A DNA stretch of 64,000 nucleotides from Sorghum bicolor (Eukaryota > Streptophyta > Magnoliopsida > Poales > Poaceae). The translations under genes and the position numbers were made by a program. The stretch is from the NCBI RefSeq assembly GCF_000003195.3, contig NC_012876.2, positions 44,697,276-44,761,275 of the forward strand, in the 5' to 3' direction. This document shows, piece by piece, positions 24,284-34,931 of the stretch; positions within the stretch are counted from its first letter, which is position 1, and each line of letters starts with the position of its first letter. The notes beneath the pieces are model-generated. The model was given only the letters and a program-made list of their open reading frames with translations, was not told where the DNA came from and did no database searches.

Positions 24284-25026
24284 TTTGGATACCCCATCAT
24301 GCCTGCAGACCAGAATTAGTACAGACTGCTCAGAAGGTCAACAGTCTGTCGTGACAGAATGTTGGTACAACTTGCCAAGTAAAACTGTACGAATCTACAG
24401 AGTTTCGTGGTGCATGGCATATGTTGCTGGAAAGCTCTTGGAGTCTAGTTTCACACCCAAGAAACGGTTCATCATTTGGACTTCCCAATAAAAAGTTATC
24501 ATCAGTTTATTAGAAACTGCTCTGGAGGCCAACAGTCACGCAAAGCCACTTCGGGAATCCATTTCGAGGGGACCTTTCACATTGCCTTCCCTCAGAAACT
24601 CTATTTCATTTTCATACCTATCTAGCAGGGCTGTTGCTAGTATAAATACCCCCTAAGACTCATTGTAATCCAAGACTTATGATATTGAGAATACAAACCA
24701 CTTTGTTCAGCTGTGTGCTAACAAATTCAGAGAGAGATCTCTACCCCTTTGCTCTTGTGTTTTCCTTCGCGGAGATTACAGAAGCGGCCGCGTCATCGGC
24801 ACCCAATCCGTGCTCCTGATCCTCGAGTTCAGGTTGCGTAGGTTGGTTCTTTGAGAGTGTGGTTGGGCGAATCCTTGGTTCAGGCTGCCGTATAGAGACG
24901 GTGGTTAGTTCCTTGTGCGTGTCGTCAGGTTGCACTAGTTATCCTCACTGCTTGCAGCAAGTTATCGGCTGATCTTCAGCTAGTTATCCATCCTACGTCA
25001 TGAAGATCGGGACAATGACCTCACCA
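23851..25026 (+). repeat. 3' LTR of the CRM-like element
   Basis: 1,176 bp, about 97.4% identical to 18231-19406. The first 433 bp are open in the pol frame. TATA copy at 24641-24648. It ends against target copy ACAGG. Confidence 0.95.
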
Positions 25027-26090
25027 ACAGGGATTGCTTCTACAGTAGTGTAGTGAACACGCCCCTGATGGACGTTCCCTTGGTTGACCTTCTTTGGCGG
25101 GTAAGGACAGTTGCTCTGCCAATGCCCGGTATGATTGCAGTTCCAGCACGAACGGTTGGCAGGTGGAGTCTTGGCATAGTTGGGACCCGTGTTGCCCCTA
25201 GGAAGAGCAATAGAGTACCCCTTGCGAAAACCCGTCTTGTCCTGATTCTTCTTCATCGGAGGGCGGTATCGCTGGTTAGGTGTTGGAGCGCGGAACGGTG
25301 GCTTGGCTGCCACTGGAGCCTTGGACTGAGATGACCCTGTCCCGGCCTCAAAAGCCCTCTTGCGAGTCTTGGTCGCAGTGTACACAATGTTGTAGTTCTC
25401 TTGAGTGAGAGCATCACTGACAAACTCATTGAAAGTTGCACACTTAGTGCGGCCCATTGTCTTCAGCAACTTGGGGCCCAAACTCCGCTTGAAACTAGCA
25501 ATCTTTCTTGTCTCTGTGTTCACAAACTCAGGAACATACCTCGACAAATGATTGAAAGCATGCAAATACTCCTTCAAAGTCTTGTTGCCCTGAGTTAACT
25601 GCATGAACTCGGTATGCTTCATCTCCATAACACCAGGAGGAATGAAATGCCCCTTGAAAGCTTCACGGAAAAGATTCCAGTCAAGCACAGTGTCGGCTGG
25701 AAGAGCTTCCCGATACTGATTCCACCAGATGCCTGCTGGGCCCTGCAGTTGATGAGCTGCATATTCCGCCTTCAAACCTTTAGTCAACCGAAGCAAGCGG
25801 AACTTCTGTTCCACCGTGTTTAGCCATTCTTCAGCTTGAAGGGGTTCTTCAGCTTCTCTGAAAGGTGGGGGCTTTGTATCCATGAAGTCCTTGAAGCTAC
25901 TGTACTGGTTAGGAGCTGGCCCTTCATGTGCATTGCGACCACCCTGATTCACCATCCGATTGATGGTCTCAGTGAGCATCCTCTCATTGTCCACCATCAT
26001 TTGCATTAACTCAGCAGGATTGGGTGGTGGAGGAGGAGGTGGTGGATTCATGTTTGCACGCTGTTCCGCACCTCGGGTGCCACGAGACAT
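25027..26090 (-). pseudogene. Tekay copy M gag, cut off from pol by the CRM-like element
   Basis: ATG at 26090 directly follows the minus-strand sequence TGTCTTTACAG, a good 3' splice site. About 355 codons are open to the insertion point. A proline-rich N-terminus (run of nine Pro) is followed by the gag core (AEEWLNTVEQKFRLLRLT, WNLFREAFKGHFIPPGVME). Near the end is one CCHC zinc knuckle, CWNCNHTGHWQSNCP (about 25107-25149). The protein would form the particle and bind element RNA. The frame continues into protease when the inserted element is removed, so gag and pol were a single polyprotein. Confidence 0.88.
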
Positions 26091-26451
26091 CTGTAAAGAC
26101 ACAGTCAGTGAGCATTGATGATGACAAGATTTGCCGCAGAAGAACTTGTATTTATGCCTGAAAGTATTCGAGAGAATAGCTTTACAGAAAAGGCACAATA
26201 ATTCAATTCCACAAAACAACATCACCAATCCAACACATGACAGAGATATCCGCAAAATGCACCTCAACGGGAAACATCATCATATCATAACAAACATGTT
26301 AAGATTGCACATTGGGTCCATAAAGTTATTACACCATCACAGTACATGCCATGAGTCACGGTCAAAGTTCCAGGTTACAACATGGTTACAAAAGCACCAC
26401 TGCTAACTGGCATACTACAAAAGATCCTCACAAGGCACTACCCACTACTCT
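26091..26451 (-). other. Spacer between ORF0 and gag in Tekay copy M
   Basis: 361 bp with no supported reading frame. It holds the polypyrimidine tract and CAG acceptor directly before the gag ATG. The matching spacer in copy P is 47605-47960. Confidence 0.7.
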
Positions 26452-27539
26452 CTACACTCCAGGCTCGTCGTCCGAGTCAGCGTCGAAGATCGCCTCTCCA
26501 TCCTCGTCGCTAACCGGCTCAAGCTCCTCGTCCTCGATGTCCTCGTGCAAAGGTGGTGCAGCCGCCGCTGGTCCATCGGACTCCATACCGTCATCATCGG
26601 CCACAATCACCTGAGGTCCCACCTCTGGATACACGGGTATAGGTCGAGGAATAGGGTGTAGCAAGTTGTTGAGACGGTGAATCTCCACAAGACCAGCCTC
26701 AATCTGATCCTGCAGATAGTTCTCCCGCTCAAGAGACTGAACTCGGTGCATCTCCCATGCTCTACGCCTGTTCTCCGACACGCGGAGTGCAGTATCCCTC
26801 TCACGAGTGAGTTGCACCAAGCGCTCCTGTAAGGTCTCCCTCTCTCTAGCTAACTGGCTCATCTGATCCTGCTTATGATCTCTCTCTCTCTAATGGCTTT
26901 CACCCACTGCTGCCTACGGTGCTCCACAATGTCCTCCCAGTCATTGCGGTCCTTCTGAGCCTGCTCCAGGAGCCTAGCTTGCTTGCGAAACTTGTGAGCA
27001 CGCTTTTCAGCCTTCTGTTGCATCTCCTGAGCCTGGCGAACAGCCACCATCACCTGTGCATAGGTGTCCTCTCGCTGACTGATCAGCTTGAGCATAGCCA
27101 TCATAGCACTCACGGCAGGACTAGAACTCTCAGCTCTCTCTCCCCTGCCTCGAACCAACGCATAACCATCAGCCTGTTTCCACTCCGCTGCTGCTGGGTC
27201 AGCACGGGGAATGGAGGCCGCTGGTCCTCCCGTCAGCTCATCACCACACCTCTGACAGATATCGAGCAGGATAGTCTGAGCTGCATCCTGAGCTGCCTCC
27301 CAAGGAGTCTGCCCATCTGAGCTACAAGTCCATCCTGTCCACACAGGCTTGTCCCCATGTGGAGGGACAACTCCCTGCACAGCAAACCACTGTATCCCTC
27401 CTGTGCTCTCCAACTCCCACCAGGAATACTGAGGTGGCTCAGTATACCCGACAGACTGAAGCACTCTCCAGAGCAAAGTAGGAGTGCCAAACTCGCTCAA
27501 GAAAGTGTCACTGGGACGGGGTGAAGCGGGTGCGTCCAT
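26452..27539 (-). pseudogene. ORF0 of Tekay copy M: dsRBD-like plus coiled coil
   Basis: The extra gene upstream of gag starts at ATG 27539, right after a TTCCTTTCCACAG acceptor-like sequence. Its first 220 codons are open. A two-base growth of a GA run near 26880 shifts the frame, and the second part (26862-26452) is open in the new frame. Residues 20-97 read as a helix, three strands and a helix (TLLWRVLQSVGYTEPPQY, then EAAQDAAQTILLDICQRC), resembling a dsRNA-binding domain without its usual basic patch. A long charged coiled coil and an acidic tail (ELEPVSDEDGEAIFDADSDD) follow. No family is recognised with certainty. Copy P at 46519 lacks the shift but has a different stop. Confidence 0.75.
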
Positions 27540-28343
27540 CTGTGGAAAGGAATATGAATACCATGGGTAAAAGAGGATTAGTTTAAGCAACATTTATTTA
27601 ATTAAAAGGAACGACATTGTAAGGGAAGGAGTAGACAGAATGTATGTATGAATGCGACATGATGCATGCACGAACCGTACGTCCTCACAAACTTAGAAAA
27701 TTAATATTCTAACGGATATACGGTGGCATACATTCGTCTCTCGATACGATAACTATCAATTTACACGTGCGCTGTTAGAGTACCTGCAGAAAACTTCATT
27801 TCAGCCCAACAGTTCCCAATATATCACTCAAGAAAGCAGTAAACTAAGTGCACATTGCTTGGACATGCCCAACATGCACAAACAATGACACCACAACTAC
27901 CCGAGAAATTAAATGCTTCCCAATTAAGTTTCTTTCGTGGTTCCATGGTTTTAACATGTAACCACTCCAGAAAACCACCACGAACACTCCCCTAGACCGC
28001 CGTTTGGACGATCATGCTCTCACAGCTCACACTTACCAGAGCGTAGGTGCGAAGTTGCATAAATTAAATCTAGCGACATATGTGGCTAATTCACATATGA
28101 AGGCTACCTCCACCATTAGACCACAGGGTAGCATAGTGCGGTCATCACACATCCATACCTGAGTACTGCCGGAGATGCATAAATAAAACCCCCCCAAGTC
28201 AGTACTTAATTAGCCACCTATAGTCCTTATGTGGGCAAGGAGGATTCGACCACTGGCATAACTTAATTATTGATTTACACCATTTTATTTTAAAACTCTT
28301 TTGTTTTTAAATACACAAACGCTGCATTTATAATGCTGAACTT
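27540..28343 (-). other. Leader of Tekay copy M with conserved splice sites
   Basis: About 800 bp between primer site and ORF0 with no gene. On the minus strand a GTAAGT donor lies at 28036-28031. An acceptor (polypyrimidine plus CAG) ends at 27540, giving a 497-bp candidate intron. The same donor and acceptor occur in copy P at 46023 and 46518. Confidence 0.6.
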
Positions 28344-28355
28344 GCTCCGATACCA
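28344..28355 (-). other. Primer binding site of Tekay copy M
   Basis: The minus strand reads TGGTATCGGAGC, the initiator-Met type with one mismatch, two bases inside the 5' LTR. Confidence 0.88.
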
Positions 28356-28357
28356 GC

Positions 28358-31300
28358 TGTGACAGAACCGACCAAATTAAAAGAGTTCAAGTGTAGAAAC
28401 GATCGACGAGCAATCAAGTTTCCAAACTTGAGCCCATATAATCCCGGTAGTCAATTGAAATCACGAAGGACTTCAAACCAACTCGCAACAAACCAAGATC
28501 GTAATAATTCAACATCAACACAGCGAATGTTACATAGTCATTCATTGCCGTCGAAGCGGCACCACATCGGAGTATTAAGTTATTACAACACTTGTCCAAA
28601 GTAGCGGAAGCAAAATAGTTACACACACATTCCAAAGTTCAGTTCATAAGTTTGAGTTACTGCTAGAGTCTACACCATCCTTCCAAAAGCAACAGGTACG
28701 AAGTTGTTAGAGAACCGTGCCCAACGGTTAGTCCTCATCCCCGGCGGGATGGAGACAGGTCTTGCAGAAACCGTCATAGAAGATGTCATCTGCAACAGGT
28801 GGGAATAAACCCTGAGTACGAGAATGTACTCAGCTAGACTTACCCGTCTAGTAAAACATAAAAGACACCAAGGATCATGCAAGGCTAAGATATAAAAGTA
28901 GAGCTGGTTGACTCAACATTTTTACCAAAAGCCTTTATTAAGTCTAACACAATGTAAGAGCATCATATTTATTTATCATCAGCCTACCACTAGATTAGCA
29001 CCTGTACTACAACACATCACTTGATTATCACAAGCAATAATAACCATATCAAGTTCATCATATGTTCTTCTTGCTATCATCATTATCTTGAACCAAGTTC
29101 ATTAGTGGATGCTATGTTTGCCGCTGCTCTATCAAGTTCTCACTGACCGGGAGAGACGGCGATTCGAATCGAATTCCTATCCAGCTGGAGGGTTATTCCT
29201 AGCACTCACCCAAGCATCCCCCGTCGGAGAGCCAACGGGTCACCTTTGGCACAACTCAGGAATCGCGGCTCCGATCAGCGCCGCACTCCTAGGGCTACCA
29301 CTCTACCAGGGAGGTCAGGAATTTTAACTCACCTGCCTTTGGGCTTACGCCAATGGTCCCCCGCACACCGCACTTCCTCCGGTAGTGCGCACTTTATACT
29401 TGCCGGTCTTCCGGCCTGAGTCGTACTACTCGGCTTCGCGGTCGGAACGAGTTATCCGGCAAACTAAGTGTCAGGCATGCGTTCAATATGACAAGAGGAC
29501 GTACAACGATCGGTCCTTAGCTGCTACAGACGGAGTTACTACAAACTTGCAAAACTCCGCCCGGCTTAAGTCAAATTAATCAGGTTCCATCCACGACAGC
29601 ACATATAGACCATCGTGATCCGACATAACCCTATATCGCGCAGGTGACAGGAAATCACCCGACTTCTACCGTTTAAGCATGGCTAAGCTGCTACTCGATC
29701 CTAACTCTACAACCAGGGTAGGGTAAAGTATCTGGACAAGGATGGAGTAAAGTGCAGCAAAGGTTTCATCACAACTCCTATACTTAATGCATCAATAGAT
29801 ATAACATATCAAGTAAACTTTCCAAAATTAAAAGGGAGGCTTAGAATGCTCCGGGGCTTGCCTTTCACGAACGATGCGGGCTCGTGACTTGGGCACTCAA
29901 CCTCTTCTTCTAGCTCCTCTGGTCTGACTTGCTGGACCTCCACCTCCTGGCTGCCTTCCTGGCCTTCGGGGTTCGCTTGGAGCTCGAAGGAAACTACCAC
30001 GTCCGGTGCACCTATTGCATGCTCGGTGAATGAGAAGACGTGCATACACAAGAATGAATGCTTGATAACATAATGGATTCACTGGGCACCCATTTACAGA
30101 GTAAACTTCTAAGTTAATTACAAGAAAACCACATGAATAAACAAACTAAACAAGTTAACTTATAACAGCAAACACATAAACAGATCAGCTCAGTAAACAA
30201 ACCATAACTACTGCTACAAAGGTCCAACACACTTAAGTGAGGACATTCTGGAAAGCTTATGAAATTGTCTACAAATCATCTTTAAACAGCACAGCAAGAT
30301 TCATACCTTAAACCAGTCAATTAAACAAAATTCCAGGTTCTGTCCCAGAAAAACAGAGAGCACCTATTTCTGGAACCTAACTTGGAACAGCCATAACTTT
30401 GAAACTACTAGGCCAAATCATCCCAAATTTCAACCACAGCTAGCTCAATAAGTTTACAACAACTTTGATTTAGATAAGATTCTCAGAAAACCAAATTATC
30501 ATTAAACAAAAGTTAAATTGCTCCCTTGCTGTCCAGAACAGCCTTTAACCCTATAATTAATTATTTGATGACATACCCAAAACACAAACCATGCCAACCA
30601 CATGGCTTATGAGCACAAGCATATCACAAGGTTACCAGAACATCAGATGATAACCCTCAAACATATACTTAACAAGGCATTTATTAATTAATTCTAGAAA
30701 AGAGCATAATTACCAGATATCAGTCAAGATGCTCAGAAAAATCTACAAAAATTATAGAAGCACAAAGATAACATCAAAGTATCACCATAAAAATTTCAGA
30801 GCAATTGCACATACCAAATTAAAGATCTACATTTACCATGTAGCTAGGTGCTTATTTCATAAATTGGTAAACATGACTTGCATTTTTCCAAACAACAGAT
30901 TTCAGATTATTTACATATGAGGAATGCCATAAACAGGTTTACTATCAAAGTAGAGCACCAGCATAAGTACCAATTATTTTATATAATTTAATCAAGGAAA
31001 CAAGCCATATTTCAATCATAAATTACATATCCAAGTTGCATTAATCCAAAAATCATGAAATATTTATCATGACATTCTAGTATCACACAGAGGCTACCAT
31101 AAAATTTTCATAGCAAACTAAACAGTATAACAAGAGATAAGAATTTATCCATGAATGACAAGATTAAATCCTTAATAAATATTTTCCCAGAAAACATGGT
31201 TCATTTTATATTTTTATTTAAAACTAGCCACCTCAAGGAATACCACAAAATTGGTTTCACAATTTTTGGATCTCAGAAACAGGAGATATGATTTTTGCAA

Positions 31301-32939
31301 GAAAGCCAAAAATCAGGATTTTGAATAAAAGAAAAGGAGGGAAGGAGAGTGACGCTGACAGTGGGTCCCAGCTGTCAGGTTCTTCTTCCTCACGGCCGAG
31401 GCGACTTTCGCCGGCGATTTCTCCGCGACGGCGAGGTCTCCGGCCAAACCAAGGGCACCAACGTGATCCCCAGACTCTAGCGACTCGATTGATCCCACTT
31501 TTCCCACGGCGGAGCCACCGGAAGGGGCTCACCGTCGACGATGGCGGCTCGGCGGAGGTGCTCGGCGTTACACCGGAGCCCTCAGGCCGGTAGAGCGCGA
31601 CCTAAGGCCTTCTACAGCACCAGCGGACTACAGCGAAGCTTCCTAGGTACGCAGCTTCGCTTGGATCCTCGTGAAACACGCTGGCCACGAGAGCACCCAT
31701 CTCCGGCGGAAGCACGGCGGCGCTGCGCACCGTGTCCGGCGACGGAGAGCTTGGTAGAGCGTCCACCAAGTGGCGCAAAAGCTCGCTAAGGACCTAAGCT
31801 ACCTCTAGGACCTAACCAGAGACGACGAGAGGCTTCACAAGGCTCGGCATTGAGTTCGCCGGAGAGGAAGGTCACGGCGACCCGATTTGGGGGAAGAAGG
31901 AAATGTCGGCTCACCGGTGGGTTTCTCGGCGAGTTAGAGGGTGGAGAATGGAGAGCGGGTCACGGCGGAGCTTTGGGTGATGTTTGGTGAGCAATGGTGC
32001 AGCAAGGAACACGTGCGAGCTCGCCGGAGTTCGCTTGCGACGAAGAGCTCACGGCAGCCGCGTTTCTGGCGAGAGGGGTGAGGCAGAGAGAAGTGGACGC
32101 GTCCACTCTGTGCGTGGCGACGCCGTGTACTTCATGCACGCGATGGGAGCTGACAAGCGGGGCTGGAAACGGCATACGGGTGACAAATGTCGCCGTTGCT
32201 CTGCCGCCGGTCGGCCACGTCGGCGAGCTCCAAATCGATTCAGACAAAGCAATGGCCGACTGACAGAGCTACTTGGACGACGATTAACTCCTAGACCAGC
32301 GCGAACCAGGAGATGATGTAGTTGACAAAGTTGGAGTACTAGCCGAGATCTACAACTTTGTCAACTGGAGCAAAAGCTAAATTGGCCTGGATTGAGAGAT
32401 ATAGAGTTTTCAAAACCGATCGAGCAAACTGGTTTCGATCCTAGACTTGGAAAATTTTCTAAGTGTTGGAAACAGCCCCAAATCTGCATTGTGGGTCACT
32501 TTTGAGCTATTTGTTGTCATTTTCATGAGATGGCCATAAAACAACTTTTGTTCCTTATAAAATTTGCTAAAACTTTTCTGTAGGAAGATTTGACATGCAA
32601 ACAATTTATGAAACACTTTTTAAAAGCCTAAGGAAAAGAGGTTTTTAGGGCCTACATATACAAGTATGACTTAAAGGCATATTTTGGAGAAGTGATCAAC
32701 ATGAACATTGTTCCCAAGGTTAAGTTAAGCCTAGATAAACTAATTACCAAAGCATAGAGCACAAACACAAGCATGGTTCACTCAAACATAAGCATAGGAA
32801 GCCTATTTAAGCAATTTAAAACACAATTTTGCAAAGAATGACATGGCTCAAGATAGATGATGATCATGATATGCTTTGAGTGGATGATGATGCTCATGCT
32901 ATGCACATGATCAATACAACCATAACACTGGGTGTTACA
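28358..32939 (-). repeat. 5' LTR of Tekay copy M
   Basis: 4,582 bp, running on the plus strand from TGTGACAGAACC to GGTGTTACA. It is complete and uninterrupted and matches the split 3' LTR. It includes the small conserved frame (29809-30051), an AT-rich middle with no gene (30100-31330), and the GC-rich block (31350-32290). Confidence 0.95.
29809..30051 (-). CDS. Conserved small reading frame inside the Tekay LTR (copy 2 of 4)
   Basis: 80 codons, open as in 11752-11994. Compared with that sister LTR, three of four recent changes alter the protein (Ala to Val, Gly to Arg, Pro to Leu). That is what is expected of neutral decay after insertion, and it contrasts with the synonymous bias seen between copies M and P. 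Confidence 0.42.
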   Translation of the reverse strand: MCMHVFSFTEHAIGAPDVVVSFELQANPEGQEGSQEVEVQQVRPEELEEEVECPSHEPASFVKGKPRSILSLPFNFGKFT

Positions 32940-33115
32940 TAAGTGAAGTGGCTATGAAATAAATTCCATGCTCATTAATGCTTAGAGTGAAATCCATGTG
33001 GTATGGTGAAAGTGAAAAGGTGAGTGTGGTAAAAAGGGAAAAGAAAAAGGATACACGGACGACTTGGTTCGAAACAAGCACAGCTACCGTTCCCCGGCAA
33101 CGGTGCCAGAAAGCT
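32940..33115 (-). mobile_element. Athila-like element #1, leader resumed
   Basis: This continues the leader interrupted at 1517 and ends at the 5' LTR. It contains the primer site at 33087-33108. It matches 39851-40026 in copy #2. Confidence 0.8.
33087..33108 (-). other. Primer binding site, tRNA-Asp type
   Basis: The minus strand reads TGGCACCGTTGCCGGGGAA, matching the plant tRNA-Asp site TGGCGCCGTTGCCGGGGA at all but one base. This primer is typical of Athila elements. Confidence 0.8.
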
Positions 33116-33780
33116 TGTTGGGTATTTTAAACACAAACAGAAAAAATCCGCAAGCGCACGGATACCGATGTAGCTTTCACCCGGGAGTATTCCAGAGTAT
33201 CGATTTTCCACAGAGAACGTGAGTGTACTAATTAAGATCCAAGATCGCCCAAGGATAACTATATAATTAGTTTTGGTGGGAAGAGAGGAAGTTTCCTGAG
33301 AGTTCTCTAGTTGATCTAAGAATCAAGAATTACTTCAAGATTATCTATATCGGGACATCAGAGCACTAAAAACAGAAAGAGATGAGAAGGGGGCTAGGAA
33401 GGTCTGACTACGGTCCTACAAACACCGATCCGAACGTGGTGGAATACGTCGACCGTTAGGGCTGTCACTACCCTAAGGCTACCACAACAATCCGCAGGAT
33501 TGGGTGCAATTCCAGGTAATTGCAAGACTAAACACCACGTCTAATCTATTAATTACTACTCTAGCGTTATAAAGACTAGAGCACTTGATGCAAGCGGGAA
33601 TCCAATAAATAACTTGAATGTAAACAAAAGTAATTAAAGAACTCAGGATTATGAATTGAAGAACCTGGAGAACGATGAAGAACGAACCAGATGCTGCAAA
33701 AGTATAATGTTGAGGAAGATCCGACAGATCCAGCTCCTCCTCCGCTCTCCTCTTCTCTCTCCCTATTTTCTATATTACAA

Positions 33781-33882
33781 CTAGAACTAACTAGAAATAG
33801 AACTATAGGAACTAGAACTAGAACTATATGAACTAGAACTAGAACTGGATGAACTAGAGGTAGAACTAGAAGAACTAGAGGG
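33781..33882. repeat. AGAACT-rich degenerate tandem array
   Basis: About 100 bp of imperfect repeats built on CTAGAACT and TAGAACTA inside the Athila LTR. Confidence 0.8.
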
Positions 33883-33965
33883 ATCCTCTCTACTTGGATG
33901 AAGAATTGAAACCCTAGCTTTGATTCTATAGAAGAGGTATGATCTCCAGGGGCCAGGGGGCCTTG

Positions 33966-33974
33966 CTTATATAG
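33966..33974 (-). promoter_or_regulatory. TATA-like box in the Athila-like LTR
   Basis: The minus strand reads CTATATAAG, followed after about 30 bp by a possible transcription start region. Inferred from sequence only. Confidence 0.5.
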
Positions 33975-34395
33975 TCTTTTCAGATGAATCTGGGCCGTCG
34001 GATCAAACCGACATTAATCGCACGGTTTTCCTTGGTCCCTTAGATCGGTGGAGCACGATCCGCGAAGTTGAAACTGATTGGTTACTGTAGCTGGGCGGGC
34101 ACCCAAGACACTTGGGCGGGCGCCCTGCCCCCGGGCCTGATCGGCCTCCCGTTCGTTCCCGTGGCTTCTAGAGTCTTCTAGATGGTAGAAAATTGCGCGG
34201 CACGTTAATATCTCTATGTAAACCCGATGTGTGGGCCTTTCTTTCATATTTCCTGATAACCCCCTGCAGAAATAGACAAACACCAAAACTCATGGAATTC
34301 TGTCAGATAAAACCCTAAGTCTAGGTGTTAGTTGCATTTGGATCCTTTTCCATGATTAGTTGATGGTTAAATGTGAGCATTAAGGACCGTCAACA

Positions 34396-34863
34396 GCTGC
34401 CTGCGTGACGCTTGGGCTCAGGAGCTTCTGCGGCAAGGGCCTCGAGCTTCGATGCAAGCTCGGTGGAGTTCTCAACAGCTACTCCATACTGGATGCACTC
34501 GACGTCGCACTCATACGCATGCTCGTATGAGGAGCTGACGGTGATGACCCCCTTTGGCCCAGGCATCTTTAGTTTCAGGTAGGTGTAGTTGGGGATAGCC
34601 ATAAACTTGGCATAGCTCGGGCGCCCGATGATGGCGTGGTACGTTCCTCGGAATCCCACCACATCAAAGGTGAGAATCTCATTTCTGAAATTGGCCGCCG
34701 TGCCAAAACAGACCGGCAGGTCGATTCGACCTACTGGCAGCACCTTCTTTCCAAGCACGACGCCATGGAAACCGCCTGCGCTTGGTTGGAGCTGTGTTCT
34801 TTTGATGCCGAGGAGGTCGAGGGTCTCGAGGTAGACGATGTTCAGGCTGCTACCGCCATCCAT
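34396..34863 (-). pseudogene. Protease fragment of the Tat-like element, cut by an LTR
   Basis: About 156 codons resemble a retropepsin domain: MDGGSSLNIV holds the active-site Asp, and the downstream AIIGRPSYAKFMA is the conserved ILGRP-like segment. The frame ends in the first bases of the Athila LTR, which supplies the stop. It lies in a different frame from the end of gag, owing to a one-base shift near 34975. Confidence 0.78.
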
Positions 34864-34931
34864 CAGGACCTTCGAGAGTCTGGCGTTGACGATGATGGGG
34901 TCGACGTCGAGTGGGTAGACGCTAGGGGCGA

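Larger units (their letters stand above)
18231..25026 (+). mobile_element. CRM-like chromovirus, internally deleted, plus strand
   Basis: This 6,796-bp Ty3/gypsy element has two 1,176-bp LTRs, an initiator-Met-type primer site, gag, protease and RT. RNase H and the catalytic part of integrase are deleted. The RT sequence and the run of the pol frame into the 3' LTR without a standard chromodomain point to the CRM (centromeric retrotransposon) group or a close chromovirus. I cannot separate CRM from Reina by eye. The LTRs differ at about 31 of 1,176 positions (2.6%, hand count). It sits between gag and protease of Tekay copy M. Confidence 0.8.
1518..32939 (-). mobile_element. Tekay/Del-like chromovirus copy M (minus), interrupted twice
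   Basis: This is a Ty3/gypsy LTR retrotransposon read from right to left. In element order it has: 5' LTR 28358-32939, primer site 28344-28355, ORF0 27539-26452, gag 26090-25027, pol 18230-14926, polypurine tract 14896-14884, and 3' LTR 14883-11707 plus 2923-1518. Removing the two nested elements and their target copies leaves about 15.84 kb, close to the 15.82 kb of copy P. The C-terminal chromodomain and the RT sequence place it in the Tekay/Del chromovirus lineage; that is motif recognition, not phylogeny. The LTR pair differs at about 110 of 4,580 positions (2.4%, hand count). Confidence 0.88.
33116..34395 (-). repeat. 5' LTR of Athila-like element #1
   Basis: 1,280 bp. In element orientation it begins TGTTGACGGTCC and ends AATACCCAACA. 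A TATATAAG box lies on the minus strand at 33966-33974. The left part matches the visible LTR of copy #2 (40027-40163). Its right end cuts the protease gene of the Tat-like element at 34396; the target duplication cannot be checked because the other end is outside the window. Confidence 0.85.
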